DNA of 64,000 bases from Fictibacillus terranigra (GCF_030412265.1 NZ_JAUHLN010000002.1:620001-684000); one strand, 5' to 3'. Positions 1 to 9,904 are shown, counted from the stretch's first letter. Translations and numbers: made by a program. The notes: generated from the letters alone by a model not told the origin.

Positions 1-2595
1 TTCGTTTTTTGTGCCGCCGATCACCGCTTCAGACACGATGAATAGCTTATTGAGGTCTTCTATCCCTTCAAGCCAAGTCTTCACATTTTCTGAAGGATAC
101 AAAGTGATGGATGCTGTGAGAGATTTTCCGATGACCTTCGCATTCCTCGCTTCTTCCAGTGCTTTGAGAACTTCATCACGGAGATCCATAAATCGATCCC
201 AATCTTTTAGTAATTGGTTTTCTCCAGAATAAGACACAGTATCAGGCATACTTGTTAATTGTACACTTTTCTCAGTAACTCCAGGGATATAGTCCCAAAC
301 TTCATCTGCCGTGTGGGCAAGAATCGGAGCCGTCAGTTTCGTTATAGATACGAGTGCCTCGTAAAGAACCGTCTGGATGCTTCTGCGTTTGATATCATCT
401 TCTGCTTGAATATAAAGCGTATCCTTTGCAATGTCCAGATAGAAAGAGGACAAGTCGATTGTACAGAAGTTATGGATCGCATTATATACAGTGAGGAATT
501 GATACTCGTCATACGCCTTCTTCACCCGGTCGGTCAGTTTATTGAGTTTAACCAGCATATACTGATCAATCTTGCCAAGCTCTTCAAAAGGTACGGCGTT
601 GGCTTTTGGATCAAAACCGTTTAAATTACCCAGCAAGAAACGCAGCGTGTTACGGATCTTACGGTACACTTCAGCCACTTGTTTAAGAATATCATCGGAG
701 ACCCGGACGTCTGACTGATAGTCTACAGAAGATACCCATAGGCGGATAATGTCTGCGCCAAGCTGATTCATCACTTTAATCGGGTCCATGACGTTCCCGA
801 TCGACTTGCTCATTTTTCTTCCTTCACCATCAAGAACGAAGCCGTGGCTGAGGACTGATTGATAAGGAGCTTTCCCAGTGATCGCTACTGATGTAGAAAG
901 CGATGAATTAAACCAGCCTCGGTATTGGTCAGAGCCTTCCAGATAAAGATCTGCCGGACGGGACAAATCTTCACGTTCTTCAAGTACGCTCCAGTGAGAA
1001 GAACCAGAGTCAAACCACACATCCATAATGTCTGTTTCTTTAGTAAAACGTCCGTTAGGACTATGCTCGGAAGTGAATCCTTCAGGAAGAAGTTCTCTTG
1101 CATCACGTTCAAACCAGACATTGGATCCGTGTTCGCGGAACAACTTAACAACGTGGGCAATTGTTTCTTCTGTCATGATCGGTTCACCGTTCTCAGCATA
1201 GAAGACCGGGATCGGAACACCCCATGCACGCTGTCTTGAAATACACCAGTCTTCACGATCCTTGATCATGTTGAACAACCTGGTTTCACCCCAGTTTGGG
1301 ATCCAGTTGACTTCTTTAATGGCAGCAAGCATCTCTCCACGCATTCCCTTAATGGAAGCAAACCATTGAGCGGTGGCACGGAAGATTACCGGTTTCTTCG
1401 TTCTCCAGTCATGCGGGTAGGAGTGAGTGATGAACGATAGTTTTAACAACGCACCAGCTTCTTGAAGTTTTTCTGTGATTGGTTTGTTTGCTTCATCATA
1501 AAAGATACCTTCAAAGCCAGGAGCTTCACTTGTCATCACACCGCGGTCATCAACGGGGCAAAGCACATCAAGGCCATACTTTTTACCAACAAGGAAGTCA
1601 TCTTCCCCGTGCCCCGGTGCCGTATGGACACACCCTGTTCCAGCGTCAGTCGTGACATGGTCACCCAGCATAACGAGGGATTCTCTGTCATAAAAAGGAT
1701 GCTGAGCAACAATGTACTCCAGCTCTTTACCTTTTACGGTCTTTAGAACAGAGACATCCTTCCAATCCAATTCTTTTTCAAGCTGTTCGACTAATGCTTG
1801 CGCTACCAGAAGCTTTCTTCCTTCTGCTTCAACAACCACATAGTCAAGATCAGGATGAACAGAGATACCGAGGTTTGCCGGAATCGTCCATGGGGTCGTT
1901 GTCCAGATGACGATGCTGACGTCCTGGTCGAGCACACCTTTCCCGTCTTTTACTTGGAAAGCTACATAAATGGATGCCGAACGCTTGTCATAGTATTCGA
2001 TTTCCGCTTCCGCCAATGCCGATTCAGATGAAGGAGACCAATAAACAGGCTTTAAACCTTTATAGATGAATCCTCTTTTCACCATTTCGCCAAATACTTC
2101 GATCTGACGAGCTTCATACGCTTTGTTCAATGTAATATAAGGGTTCTCCCAATCACCTCGCACTCCCAGCCGTTTAAACTGATTACGCTGGCGGTCTACT
2201 TGAGTGAGGGCATACTCTTCACACTTCTTGCGGAATTCAGCAACCGACATCTCTTTTCTTTTTACTTTTCCGCTCTTCGTTAAGGCGGTTTCAATTGGAA
2301 GTCCATGTGTATCCCAGCCAGGAACATATGGTGCATGATAGCCCGACATGGATTTATAACGCACGATCATATCTTTAAGGATTTTGTTCTCCGCATGGCC
2401 TACATGGATATCTCCATTAGCATAGGGAGGTCCGTCATGAAGAATAAAGGAAGGGCGTCCATTTGTATGTTCCTGAACTTTATTGTAAATGTCCATCTCT
2501 TCCCACTTGGCTTGAACTTTTGGTTCCCGCTGCGGCAGGTTGCCCCGCATCGGAAATTCTGTTTTCGGCATTAATAACGTGTCTTTGTAATTCAT
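1..2595 (-). CDS. ileS: Isoleucyl-tRNA synthetase, partial (N-terminal 865 residues)
   Basis: Charges tRNA-Ile with isoleucine in the cytoplasm. The frame runs open from an ATG at 2595 to base 1 without a stop, so the C-terminus lies outside the window. The family is about 920 residues, so roughly 55 are missing. The class I signature appears as HVGHAENK (HIGH-like, near residue 60), and KMSKS is present about residue 595 followed by SIGNV. The start follows a strong AGGAGG site. Upstream is a T-box leader, so expression should respond to uncharged tRNA-Ile. Position next to divIVA matches B. subtilis. Confidence 0.97.
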   Translation of the reverse strand, partial: MNYKDTLLMPKTEFPMRGNLPQREPKVQAKWEEMDIYNKVQEHTNGRPSFILHDGPPYANGDIHVGHAENKILKDMIVRYKSMSGYHAPYVPGWDTHGLPIETALTKSGKVKRKEMSVAEFRKKCEEYALTQVDRQRNQFKRLGVRGDWENPYITLNKAYEARQIEVFGEMVKRGFIYKGLKPVYWSPSSESALAEAEIEYYDKRSASIYVAFQVKDGKGVLDQDVSIVIWTTTPWTIPANLGISVHPDLDYVVVEAEGRKLLVAQALVEQLEKELDWKDVSVLKTVKGKELEYIVAQHPFYDRESLVMLGDHVTTDAGTGCVHTAPGHGEDDFLVGKKYGLDVLCPVDDRGVMTSEAPGFEGIFYDEANKPITEKLQEAGALLKLSFITHSYPHDWRTKKPVIFRATAQWFASIKGMRGEMLAAIKEVNWIPNWGETRLFNMIKDREDWCISRQRAWGVPIPVFYAENGEPIMTEETIAHVVKLFREHGSNVWFERDARELLPEGFTSEHSPNGRFTKETDIMDVWFDSGSSHWSVLEEREDLSRPADLYLEGSDQYRGWFNSSLSTSVAITGKAPYQSVLSHGFVLDGEGRKMSKSIGNVMDPIKVMNQLGADIIRLWVSSVDYQSDVRVSDDILKQVAEVYRKIRNTLRFLLGNLNGFDPKANAVPFEELGKIDQYMLVKLNKLTDRVKKAYDEYQFLTVYNAIHNFCTIDLSSFYLDIAKDTLYIQAEDDIKRRSIQTVLYEALVSITKLTAPILAHTADEVWDYIPGVTEKSVQLTSMPDTVSYSGENQLLKDWDRFMDLRDEVLKALEEARNAKVIGKSLTASITLYPSENVKTWLEGIEDLNKLFIVSEAVIGGTKNE

Positions 2596-2640
2596 ATTTT
2601 TCCTCCTGCATCTCGAAAATCAAATCAAACTATGTCTACG

Positions 2641-2902
2641 CATATAAAAAAGGCCTTCTCGTCACTGTAAAGGGACGAGAAGGCCACCCGCGGTACCACC
2701 CTAATAGGTTCCTAAATAAGAAACCCGCTTTAAAATCGTATCGTGATCGAACGCCAGGCTTACTTTAATAGGTTCAGCCTGGAAACTCCGGGGTGATCTT
2801 CTGTACAGTCCATTTACCGGTCTTCCACCATCACCGGCTCGCTTGCAATAAATGGGTACTCTACATACTTTCCCTTTCATCGTTGCCAAATATAATAATC
2901 TT
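2641..2902 (-). promoter_or_regulatory. T-box leader of ileS
   Basis: The minus strand carries the conserved T-box sequence GGGTGGTACCGCGG (about 2688-2702). This is followed by an intrinsic terminator whose arms lie at 2651-2663 and 2674-2685 with a T-run at 2643-2650. The upstream half contains the AGCGAGCCGG and GATGGTGGAAG elements typical of Stem I. A plausible specifier triplet is ATC (Ile) at 2795-2797, followed by a purine. Uncharged tRNA-Ile would stabilise the antiterminator and allow ileS transcription. Confidence 0.95.
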
Positions 2903-2908
2903 TAAAAA

Positions 2909-2937
2909 ATTATATGCTTTGGTTGAAAAAACGTCAA
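2909..2937 (-). promoter_or_regulatory. SigA promoter of ileS
   Basis: TTGACG (2932-2937), a 17-base spacer and a perfect TATAAT (2909-2914) on the minus strand, predicting a start near 2902. It lies just after the divIVA stop codon, with no terminator between, so divIVA transcripts could also read into the T-box. Confidence 0.85.
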
Positions 2938-2942
2938 GCGTT

Positions 2943-3455
2943 CTATTTCATCTCCAGTTCGTACTCTTCCCCGCGTTCCGCTGGCTGAAGAGCATCCCAG
3001 TCTTCATTTTTAAGCATTTCAAGCTGTGCCTCAATGAGCATACGGAATCGTGTGCGGTAAACAGAAGATTGCTTTTTAAGTTCTTCAATCTCCATTGCGA
3101 TCTTACGGGATTTAGCAAGGGATTCATTAATGATGCGGTCAGCATTTTTTTCGGCTTCCTTGACGATCAGCCTCGCTTCTTTTGTTGCGCTTCGCTTTAC
3201 CTCTTCACCCGTTTCCTGCGCAACAAGAATGGATTTGTTTAACGTTTCTTCAATATTTTTAAAATAGGAAAGCTTCTCTTCCAAATTTTCAACTGTTTCT
3301 TCCAATTCCCTTTTCTCACGGATCACTGATTCATAATCTTTTATGACTTGGTCAAGAAAATCATTGACCTCATCTTCATTATAACCGCGAAATCCACGGG
3401 TAAACTCTTTATTATGAATATCCAATGGTGTTAAAGGCATTTCCGCCACCTCCAC
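2943..3455 (-). CDS. divIVA: Cell-division and polarity protein DivIVA
   Basis: Coiled-coil scaffold that binds negatively curved membrane at septa and poles, localising MinJ/MinCD in vegetative cells and helping chromosome anchoring during sporulation. The 170-residue protein opens with the conserved membrane-binding N-terminus (LTPLDIHNKEF, GYNEDEVNDFLDQV), then a long heptad-rich helix to about residue 155 and an acidic tail. Length matches the family (about 164). It lies between ylmH and ileS as in B. subtilis. A separate promoter in the 69-base gap before it is not obvious. Confidence 0.97.
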   Translation of the reverse strand: MEVAEMPLTPLDIHNKEFTRGFRGYNEDEVNDFLDQVIKDYESVIREKRELEETVENLEEKLSYFKNIEETLNKSILVAQETGEEVKRSATKEARLIVKEAEKNADRIINESLAKSRKIAMEIEELKKQSSVYRTRFRMLIEAQLEMLKNEDWDALQPAERGEEYELEMK

Positions 3456-3524
3456 TAATGATGCTTTCTATTACTAACCTAGTTTCGACAATAGTCATGC
3501 CATTCCTTCTAGACCGTATCATCT

Positions 3525-4298
3525 TTATTGTAAAATTCCGTATCTTATCCGCCATCTGTCTTTTTTTGTTTTTCCTTCCACTGCGATCAGTTTGCTGCGG
3601 CCATATCCCCTAAGCGATAAATAATCTCCTGGTTCAACTAGGAACGAGGCCTCTTCTGTGATCCTCCAGTTGACCTTGGCTTTAGACCCGGTAATGAGCG
3701 GGCTGATTTTGGACCTGGAAAGGCGATAAATCTCGGAAAGAACGACATCTAGCCGCAATGAGGAAACCGTTCCTTCTTTCTCTTCATATGCCTCTTCAGA
3801 GAGAATGAGGTCATGCTCTGAAACTTCTTTCAGTCTGACCGCCGCTTTTCCAATCCGTTCCAGGTTAAGCCGGACAAAGTCACTCACATCCCCAGCCACA
3901 ATGATCTGCATCCTGTCCTGGCTATGAAGAATATCGCCAAACTTTCCTCTCTTCATTCCAAGGTTCATCAGAGAACCGAGTACGTCCCGATGCTCGATCG
4001 TTACAAACTTAGTCGGATAGTTCACTTCCAGTACAGTAATTTCAAAGTCTGTTTTTTCCGGCTGAAAATAGGACGGATAGATCAAGGCTCTCTTTCTCTC
4101 AGAAAAAGAAGAGCCTCCCCAGAACGACAGGGAAGCTTCCGAGCCTTTTCCAATCATGCTCCCAGCGATATCCTGTTCCCGGGGATCAAGGAAATCGGTG
4201 AGTTTTACAGAATAACGTTCTTCAGCTTCAGACTTCCACTGCAGCACTTGATCGATAAATGGATATTCTTCTTTTCGAAAATGCTGATATATGTTCAT
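3525..4298 (-). CDS. ylmH: YlmH, S4-domain RNA-binding protein
   Basis: The 257-residue protein has an N-terminal region of the YlmH family and a C-terminal S4 RNA-binding domain (about 180-245, with RLDVVLSEIYRLSRSK and a VNW strand). The family binds ribosomes or RNA, and YlmH has been linked to ribosome quality control in B. subtilis. That role is taken from the family, not seen here. It starts at ATG 4298 after AGGAG, 8 bases downstream of the ylmG stop codon, so the two are probably translationally linked. It is the last gene of the ylmC-ylmH group before divIVA. Confidence 0.93.
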   Translation of the reverse strand: MNIYQHFRKEEYPFIDQVLQWKSEAEERYSVKLTDFLDPREQDIAGSMIGKGSEASLSFWGGSSFSERKRALIYPSYFQPEKTDFEITVLEVNYPTKFVTIEHRDVLGSLMNLGMKRGKFGDILHSQDRMQIIVAGDVSDFVRLNLERIGKAAVRLKEVSEHDLILSEEAYEEKEGTVSSLRLDVVLSEIYRLSRSKISPLITGSKAKVNWRITEEASFLVEPGDYLSLRGYGRSKLIAVEGKTKKDRWRIRYGILQ

Positions 4299-4306
4299 TT
4301 ATGCTC

Positions 4307-4594
4307 CTATGCCAGGTATTGGGCAATCCAGTAAACGACCATTCTTACACCGTATTGTGCAAACGACAGTGCAAATAGTGCAACGATCGGAGAAATATCA
4401 ATCATGCCGAGGGGAGGGATGATTCTCCTGAACGGCGCCAAGTAAGGCTCCACGATTCTGGCGATAAATTGGCCTATCGAAGATTCCCTTGCGTTCGGGA
4501 ACCACGACATTAATATGTAAGCTACGATTATATAGCGGTAGATAGTGAAAAGTTCAGAAATAATGTCCCCAATCTGGTATATCAAAGAAAGCAC
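4307..4594 (-). CDS. ylmG: YlmG/YggT family membrane protein
   Basis: Small integral membrane protein of 95 residues with two hydrophobic helices (about 10-30 and 65-90) separated by the conserved motif VEPYLAPFRRIIPPLGMIDISP of the YGGT family, given here only as a landmark at about residues 47-68. The family is tied to division-site and nucleoid organisation, but its molecular role is not settled. Two starts are possible, GTG at 4594 or TTG at 4585; a GAGG sequence lies just upstream of both. It sits between sepF and ylmH. Confidence 0.92.
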   Translation of the reverse strand: MLSLIYQIGDIISELFTIYRYIIVAYILMSWFPNARESSIGQFIARIVEPYLAPFRRIIPPLGMIDISPIVALFALSFAQYGVRMVVYWIAQYLA

Positions 4595-4604
4595 CGTCCT
4601 CGTC

Positions 4605-5036
4605 TTATTCGCCTTCCAGCATTTCCGATATCGAACCGGAGATATCTACGTTTTCCGGTGTACACAAAAATGTGTTAGGGCCTAATTTTTGTATATCTCC
4701 ACCGATCGCATAAACGGTCCCGCTTAAAAAATCAACGATCCGTTTTGCCTGATCATGGGGAATGCGCTGCAGGTTCATGACGACCGCACGCCTGTTTTTT
4801 AATTGATCAGCGATGTCCTGTGCTTCCGCATAGACTCTCGGTTCCACAAGGACGACTTTAGATTGCTGATGTATACTTTGAAGGCTGACAACGTTCTGCT
4901 TGTTTTTCTTCGCATGGGCAGGGGGGTATTCGTTGTTCTCTCCAGTTTCTGCACCATTCTCTTCAACCACTTCTTCATATACATATTCATCTTCCTCAAG
5001 ATCAAAAAAACGCTTGAATTTGTTCTTAATGCTCAT
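4605..5036 (-). CDS. sepF: Cell-division protein SepF
   Basis: Membrane-associated ring-forming protein that bundles FtsZ filaments and anchors them, partly redundant with FtsA. The N-terminus ([11 protein letters not shown]) forms the short amphipathic membrane helix. An acidic, low-complexity linker follows, then the SepF/DUF552 core from about residue 60 ([28 protein letters not shown]). The ATG at 5036 was chosen because AGGAGG lies 8 bases upstream and the N-terminus then matches the family; a GTG three codons earlier overlaps the ribosome-binding site. Length is 143 residues. Confidence 0.96.
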   Translation of the reverse strand: MSIKNKFKRFFDLEEDEYVYEEVVEENGAETGENNEYPPAHAKKNKQNVVSLQSIHQQSKVVLVEPRVYAEAQDIADQLKNRRAVVMNLQRIPHDQAKRIVDFLSGTVYAIGGDIQKLGPNTFLCTPENVDISGSISEMLEGE

Positions 5037-5048
5037 GATTGGCACCTC

Positions 5049-5726
5049 CTAAAATTCTTTGCCGACCAGGCTGGTCCCAATTCTCACGAACGTCGCTCCT
5101 TCCTGGACAGCTATTTCATAATCATTGGACATTCCCATGGAAAGCTCTTTGCATGGCGCAAAATCATAATGCTTAGCCTGTATGTCATTTTGCAGCTGTT
5201 TGAGTGTTGAAAATACAGAACGAAGGGTTTCCTCTTCTTCTGTATTAGGAGCCATGGCCATCAGCCCTACAATTCGAATATTTGGGTACTCCCTCATTTT
5301 ATCGACAAATGATAGGGTTGTTTCAGCAGGCATGCCGTGTTTTGTTTCTTCCCCGGATACATTGACCTGAACGAAGCAATCGATGACACGGTCTGCTCTC
5401 TTATCGATCTCCTTTGCAAGAGAAAGCCTGTCCAGTGAATGGATATAATCCACATACGGAAGAATTTCCTTCACCTTCCTTGATTGCAGAGACCCGATAA
5501 AATGCCACGTCACATCCCGGCCTAGAACATTGTACTTTTCCTTGAGTCCCTCCGGACGGTTTTCACCGATATGTGAAACGCCTGATTTCACCGCCTTAAT
5601 CGCCGTTTCTGTACTCACATATTTCGTAACGGCAATGACTTTAACGTCCTCTGGATTTCTGTTTTTTTTCTTGCATGCTTCAGAAATGTTCGTTTGTATG
5701 ACTGAAAGATTTTGCTGGATATTCAC
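5049..5726 (-). CDS. ylmE: YggS/PROSC family PLP-binding protein YlmE
   Basis: Single-domain fold-type III pyridoxal-phosphate protein of 225 residues thought to maintain PLP and amino-acid homeostasis. The PLP lysine lies in VIAVTKYVS (about residue 35). HFIGSLQSRK and the C-terminal SMGMSNDYEIAVQEG phosphate-binding region are present. Translation starts at GTG 5726, preceded by AAAGGAG. The start overlaps the end of ylmD by 47 bases, which suggests translational coupling. Confidence 0.95.
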   Translation of the reverse strand: MNIQQNLSVIQTNISEACKKKNRNPEDVKVIAVTKYVSTETAIKAVKSGVSHIGENRPEGLKEKYNVLGRDVTWHFIGSLQSRKVKEILPYVDYIHSLDRLSLAKEIDKRADRVIDCFVQVNVSGEETKHGMPAETTLSFVDKMREYPNIRIVGLMAMAPNTEEEETLRSVFSTLKQLQNDIQAKHYDFAPCKELSMGMSNDYEIAVQEGATFVRIGTSLVGKEF

Positions 5727-6558
5727 GTTCTGCTCCTTTCAAACGCCCGATATAGCTCATGATCCTGCCCGTTTTCCCGTGTTCCTTGCGATGAGAAAAA
5801 AATTGATCATTCATACAGCTTGTACAATAGGAAGTCGCAATGATGTTTTCTTCTTTCATTCCTGCTTCAATCAGGATCATTTTATTTACTTCCCTTAAAT
5901 CCAGCATATAATGTTCTTTGTTTACCTGATGGTATGGAAATTTTGCCGGATCACCATGAAGCACTTTGTTTATTTTTGTTATGACAAATTCATCAACCTC
6001 ATAGCAGCAGCTGCCGATCGACGGGCCTATAGCTGCAATGATGTCCTCGGGCTGGACACCTTCGGCATCCACCCATTGACCCACCATGTTTGCTCCAATC
6101 TTGCCGACCGTTCCTTTCCAGCCCGCATGGGCAAGGCCAACAAGTTGGTTGGCAGGACTCATAAAGAAAAGGGGCACACAGTCAGCGTAAAGTGATGTGA
6201 GTAGTAGATCCTCTTCTGCGGTATATATTCCATCGGTGCCTTTAATCGCACTTGCCAAATCTTTGGCGCCCTTTCCGGCATCCTCTTTCGTTACTTTTTT
6301 GATGATGTTATCATGCACCTGCTCAGTGCCCACCCACTGCTCCAAAGAAGCGCCAATGGCTGAACTTGCGCTCTTCCGGTTTTTCAGAACATCCTCCGGG
6401 TGGTCTCCGACATGAAATCCTAAATTTAATGATTCATATGGATGCTTGCTAAAACCATTGTGCCGTGATGTGATTCCTGCTGTTAATCCGGGATGCTGGT
6501 CCATCCAGTCAGCCAGTTTATACATGCTGCCTTGTTGTACAAATGGTTCAGCTCTCAA
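5680..6558 (-). CDS. ylmD: YlmD/PgeF (YfiH) family multicopper-type protein
   Basis: Member of the YfiH/PgeF (DUF152, polyphenol oxidase-like) family. Homologues act as zinc-dependent purine nucleoside enzymes or as peptidoglycan editing factors. Metal-binding residues are visible in SLYADCVPLFF, GLAHAGWKGT (His) and IGSCCYEV, and near the C-terminus in TSYCTS and FFSHRKE. The TTG at 6558 is preferred because AAGGAAG lies 9 bases upstream; an upstream in-frame TTG at 6594 has no such site. Length with this start is 292 residues. It sits in the ylmC-sepF operon. Confidence 0.9.
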   Translation of the reverse strand: MRAEPFVQQGSMYKLADWMDQHPGLTAGITSRHNGFSKHPYESLNLGFHVGDHPEDVLKNRKSASSAIGASLEQWVGTEQVHDNIIKKVTKEDAGKGAKDLASAIKGTDGIYTAEEDLLLTSLYADCVPLFFMSPANQLVGLAHAGWKGTVGKIGANMVGQWVDAEGVQPEDIIAAIGPSIGSCCYEVDEFVITKINKVLHGDPAKFPYHQVNKEHYMLDLREVNKMILIEAGMKEENIIATSYCTSCMNDQFFSHRKEHGKTGRIMSYIGRLKGAEREYPAKSFSHTNEHF

Positions 6559-6662
6559 AACCGCACACTTCCTTCTGTGAAAAAGTATTATCAAATGGAG
6601 ACGAATATTGGATTATTATGCTATTTATTTTATCACAGATGAGTCATGGGGTATAATGCTAT

Positions 6663-6950
6663 TTACTTTTTCAGCTGATCGAAAGGCTCTTTAATGTATT
6701 CACCGGCTTCCTGGGCATCCATATACCGTACAAGAATGACATCAGTGCCGATTTTCACAATATTTCTCCATGGTATGACGATATCACTTTCTCTTGCAAA
6801 AAAACCGAGCATTTTTCCCGGTCCCGGAATGATCAGTGATTCGATTTTTCCGGTGCTTAAGTTAATCTCCAAATCAGCGATATGTCCAAGTTTTTTGCCG
6901 TTTGCCACATTTACGACGTCCTTGACCTGAAAGTCAGAAATCTTCATCAT
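6663..6950 (-). CDS. ylmC: YlmC/YmxH family PRC-barrel protein
   Basis: The 95-residue PRC-barrel protein (KDVVNVANGKKLGHIAD, IVPWRNIVKIG) is related to the sporulation-associated YlmC and YmxH proteins. Its biochemical role is unknown; PRC barrels often mediate protein-protein contacts. A GGGG stretch lies before the tandem ATGs at 6950 and 6947, and either could start it. It is followed by ylmD after a gap of about 100 bases and preceded by the sigG terminator. ylmA and ylmB, which lie between sigG and ylmC in B. subtilis, are absent. Confidence 0.92.
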   Translation of the reverse strand: MMKISDFQVKDVVNVANGKKLGHIADLEINLSTGKIESLIIPGPGKMLGFFARESDIVIPWRNIVKIGTDVILVRYMDAQEAGEYIKEPFDQLKK

Positions 6951-7010
6951 CGTATCCCCGCCCTTCTTTTTACTATCTATATGAGCGGGCTTATGAATTC
7001 ATGTACAGCA

Positions 7011-7037
7011 AACAACCCGCTTCATCAGCGGGTTGGC
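7011..7037 (-). terminator. Intrinsic terminator after sigG
   Basis: Stem AACCCGC (7014-7020) with GCGGGTT (7028-7034), a 7-base loop and a short T-rich tail on the minus strand. It separates sigG from ylmC. Confidence 0.7.
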
Positions 7038-7039
7038 TT

Positions 7040-7822
7040 TTAACTGCTCTGTATATTTTTGTTCATCTGTGATATTGCCGCTTTTTCCAGTCGTGAGACC
7101 TGGGCCTGGGAGATCCCGATTTCATCAGCGACCTCCATCTGAGTTTTCCCTTGAAAAAATCTCATCGTCAAGATCATTTTTTCTCTTTCGTTAAGTCGTC
7201 TCATCGCTTCTTTTAACGCGATCTCTTCTATCCACTGAAAATCTTTAGCCTTATCATCACTGATCTGATCCATAACATAGATAGGATCGCCTCCGTCATT
7301 GTAAATAGGCTCAAAAAGTGAAACGGGATCCTGTATAGCATCCAGTGCAAAAACAACTTCTTCTTTTGGCACCTCAAGCACTTCTGCAATCTGCTGTGCT
7401 GTAGGTTCTCTTGAAAGCTTATTCATAAGCTGGTCTCTTACCTGAAGAGCTTTGTAGGCGATATCACGCAGAGAACGCGATACCCGTATGGGATTGTTGT
7501 CCCGCAAATATCTTCTTATCTCACCAATAATCATAGGCACTGCATATGTGGAAAATTTAACATTTTGACCAAGGTCAAAATTATCGATGGATTTCATGAG
7601 GCCGATGCAGCCGACCTGAAATAAATCATCCACAAACTCCCCGCGGTTATTAAATCGCTGGATAACGCTGAGAACCAAGCGCAGGTTGCCGTTTACTAAC
7701 GTTTCTCGTGCAGTAGGATCCCCGTTCTGCATCTTTGTGAACAATTCACGCATTTCGGGATTTTTTAATACTGGAAGCTTAGACGTGTCTACTCCGCAGA
7801 TCTCTACTTTGTTTCGGGTCAA
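7040..7822 (-). CDS. sigG: Late forespore sigma factor SigG
   Basis: RNA polymerase sigma-70 family factor that drives late forespore genes. The 260-residue sequence carries the near-invariant N-terminus (RNKVEICGVDTSKLPVLKN), region 2 (NLRLVLSVIQRF, DDLFQVGCIGLMKSIDNFD, KFSTYAVPMIIGEIRR) and region 4 helix-turn-helix (MEVADEIGISQAQVSRLEK). It starts at TTG 7822 with GGAGGG upstream. It is preceded by its own SigG-like promoter and can also be reached by readthrough from spoIIGA-sigE, as in B. subtilis. Confidence 0.99.
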   Translation of the reverse strand: MTRNKVEICGVDTSKLPVLKNPEMRELFTKMQNGDPTARETLVNGNLRLVLSVIQRFNNRGEFVDDLFQVGCIGLMKSIDNFDLGQNVKFSTYAVPMIIGEIRRYLRDNNPIRVSRSLRDIAYKALQVRDQLMNKLSREPTAQQIAEVLEVPKEEVVFALDAIQDPVSLFEPIYNDGGDPIYVMDQISDDKAKDFQWIEEIALKEAMRRLNEREKMILTMRFFQGKTQMEVADEIGISQAQVSRLEKAAISQMNKNIQSS

Positions 7823-7858
7823 TGGATTTCCCTCCTACCGGGAGTTTATTGTCAAAGT

Positions 7859-7887
7859 CAGTATTTCCCTGGCAGGATTTTTTATGC
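7859..7887 (-). promoter_or_regulatory. Forespore (SigF/SigG) promoter of sigG
   Basis: GCATA (7883-7887), a 17-base spacer and AATACTG (7859-7865) on the minus strand. This fits the -35 GHATR and -10 CATNNTA pattern of SigF/SigG promoters, with imperfect first and last bases in the -10. It lies about 37 bases upstream of the sigG start, consistent with the known autoregulation of sigG. Confidence 0.65.
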
Positions 7888-8060
7888 AGTTGCATCATCC
7901 CGATGATTGGAGGCAGAGAACGGAAATCATATGGCAGCACAGCTTAAATAAGCTGGAAATTTTTTTCAAAAGCATCTTCAGTTTATGGTCCTGATTCAGG
8001 TGAAGGGTGAAACGTCTTTCAACCATCATTATCGATGCTAACCAAGAAAAAAACGAAAAT

Positions 8061-8080
8061 AAAAAAGAGGCATATGCCTC
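8061..8080 (-). terminator. Weak terminator after sigE
   Basis: Minus-strand GAGGC-ATAT-GCCTC (8067-8080) followed by six Ts (8061-8066). The stem is short, so readthrough into sigG is likely, as known for this region in B. subtilis. Confidence 0.5.
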
Positions 8081-8083
8081 CGG

Positions 8084-8803
8084 TCAGACCATTTTATTAA
8101 ATTCCTTTTGCAGCCGTTTAATAATTCTCTTCTCTAATCTTGAAATGTAGGACTGAGAAATACCCAGCATATCTGCAACATCCTTCTGGGTCTTTTCTTC
8201 GCCTCCTGATAGCCCGAATCTAAGTTCCATGATCTGTTTCTCCCTGTCGTTTAAAGTAAATAAAGCCTTGAGAAGCAGTTTTCGATCCACATTCGCCTCT
8301 AATCGGCGTGTGATGATATCTTCTTCTGTTCCGAGGACATCCGATAATAAAAGTTCATTTCCATCCCAGTCCACATTGAGCGGTTCATCAAAAGAAACTT
8401 CTGAACGTGTTTTATTATTTCTGCGCAAATACATGAGGATTTCATTCTCAATGCACCTGGATGCATATGTAGCTAGTTTGATTTTCTTTTCAGGGTTAAA
8501 CGTGTTTACCGCTTTGATCAATCCGATGGTTCCGATGCTGATCAAATCCTCTATATTGATTCCTGTATTTTCAAACTTCCTAGCGATATAGACAACGAGC
8601 CTTAGGTTTCTCTCGATGAGCAATGACTTTGCTGCCTTGTCACCGGTCGGCAGCTTTTCAAGAAGTATAGCTTCTTCCTCCTTGCTCAGCGGCGGCGGTA
8701 ATGCTTCATGTCCGCCTATATAGTGGATTTCCTCTGTTTTAATCCCCAGCTTTATTAACAGTTTGTACCAAAGAAGCGTCAGTTTCAGACGAAGCTTTTT
8801 CAC
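8084..8803 (-). CDS. sigE: Mother-cell sigma factor pro-SigE
   Basis: Early mother-cell sigma factor made as an inactive, membrane-associated precursor. The 239-residue protein has the amphipathic pro-sequence ([16 protein letters not shown]...) and the processing neighbourhood EIHYIGG at about residue 25-31, cleaved by SpoIIGA. Region 2 ([50 protein letters not shown]) and region 4 ([21 protein letters not shown]) are intact. Start is GTG 8803 with GGGGAG upstream. It is co-transcribed with spoIIGA, 25 bases upstream. Confidence 0.99.
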   Translation of the reverse strand: MKKLRLKLTLLWYKLLIKLGIKTEEIHYIGGHEALPPPLSKEEEAILLEKLPTGDKAAKSLLIERNLRLVVYIARKFENTGINIEDLISIGTIGLIKAVNTFNPEKKIKLATYASRCIENEILMYLRRNNKTRSEVSFDEPLNVDWDGNELLLSDVLGTEEDIITRRLEANVDRKLLLKALFTLNDREKQIMELRFGLSGGEEKTQKDVADMLGISQSYISRLEKRIIKRLQKEFNKMV

Positions 8804-8828
8804 TTTGCCATTCTCCCCTCTCTTTGTT

Positions 8829-9755
8829 CTATGAGGCTGCTATGCTTTCAATCCCGTTGGACATGACTTCTGGATGAACAATGCAAGTAAACGTATTTTC
8901 ACTGGATAATACCGTATACGTTAATCCGATAAGAACTCTAGAGCAAGAAAAGCTGCCCTGTTTACTCGTAATCACCACTTCATCGGGTTTGATGGCTGGC
9001 AGAAATTCGCTGTCTTTCCCGACCGCACGAAACGGAATGATCCGCAGACGTGATTCCCATGAATGTTCCATGATGCCTCCATCATTTAACGTCTCAATGT
9101 CTTTTGAGAATGCTGCGATTTCGGGAGGCAGATGTTCTGCATGGGTATTCAGATCCAATATCATGACCGGCACCTTGGTAATTGGATCGTGAAGCTTGTT
9201 TCCACTGTCGATCAAACCTGTGGCGTGTATGCATGTATCCTCTACTTTAATTTCAACCTTCACAATTTCCGTGTAATGAAGTTTCTGAACTTTGATGTCA
9301 TCCACTCTTCGTTTGGAAAACAGCCACACTGACGGAAACCCGATGCATACAAACGCCCAGCTTAACAAATCACCCTTTCCTGTACTTTTAGTCGCGAATA
9401 CTCCATTCATGATGGTTAGATCTGTCTGTAAAAAATAATGTGCTGCAAACAGGCCCCCTCCAGTAACAAAGGTAACAAAATAAAACATGCCGACATTTTT
9501 CGCGAAATAAGAAAACTTTTGATATCCAAAAGACACAACCATGATGATCAAGGAAAAAACAAATTTGATGAGCGGATGATACATACTGATATCCGTAGGA
9601 ATGAATAGCAGCAGAACATAAGAAGACCCGACGAAAGAACCCGCAACCAGTCTCCATTTTTGCATTTTGCGTTTTAACACCATTCCTGTTAAAACGATGA
9701 GAAGAAAATCAATGCAAAAATTAAGAAACCAAATGACATCGAGATAAAGTGTCAT
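8829..9755 (-). CDS. spoIIGA: Pro-SigE processing protease SpoIIGA
   Basis: Membrane aspartic protease that cleaves pro-SigE in the mother cell after the SpoIIR signal from the forespore. The first 145 residues hold about five transmembrane helices. The C-terminal half is the protease domain with catalytic Asp183 in GLIDSGN. Length is 308 residues, as expected. It starts at ATG 9755 after AAAGGAG, and is the first gene of the spoIIG operon behind a long-spacer promoter of Spo0A type. Confidence 0.98.
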   Translation of the reverse strand: MTLYLDVIWFLNFCIDFLLIVLTGMVLKRKMQKWRLVAGSFVGSSYVLLLFIPTDISMYHPLIKFVFSLIIMVVSFGYQKFSYFAKNVGMFYFVTFVTGGGLFAAHYFLQTDLTIMNGVFATKSTGKGDLLSWAFVCIGFPSVWLFSKRRVDDIKVQKLHYTEIVKVEIKVEDTCIHATGLIDSGNKLHDPITKVPVMILDLNTHAEHLPPEIAAFSKDIETLNDGGIMEHSWESRLRIIPFRAVGKDSEFLPAIKPDEVVITSKQGSFSCSRVLIGLTYTVLSSENTFTCIVHPEVMSNGIESIAAS

Positions 9756-9785
9756 TTGTTTTCTCCTTTCTTAAGAGATGAAACC

Positions 9786-9818
9786 AGTATAAAACAGGCC
9801 AAATAGAAAGTCTGTCAA
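9786..9818 (-). promoter_or_regulatory. Spo0A-type spoIIG promoter
   Basis: TTGACA (9813-9818) and TATACT (9786-9791) on the minus strand are separated by 21 bases, unusually long for SigA. The B. subtilis spoIIG promoter has the same odd architecture (22 bases) and needs Spo0A~P. A 0A-box-like TGACAAA lies at 9854-9860 and a weaker TGTCTCA at 9823-9829. I infer Spo0A control from these matches and the neighbouring gene. Confidence 0.75.
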
Positions 9819-9904
9819 TTTATGAGACAAGATATCTTTTTATTTTAAGAGATTTTGTCAGAAACTATGGCTTGAAAAATGGATGGGAATTTGTTTTAAA
9901 ACAA

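Noticed and set aside
259-624. 121-codon plus-strand frame inside the ileS region
   Set aside because: It is antisense to ileS, whose minus-strand frame encodes a clear synthetase with HIGH-like and KMSKS motifs.
2701-2889. 62-codon minus-strand frame upstream of ileS
   Set aside because: It lies inside the T-box leader RNA and has no coding features.
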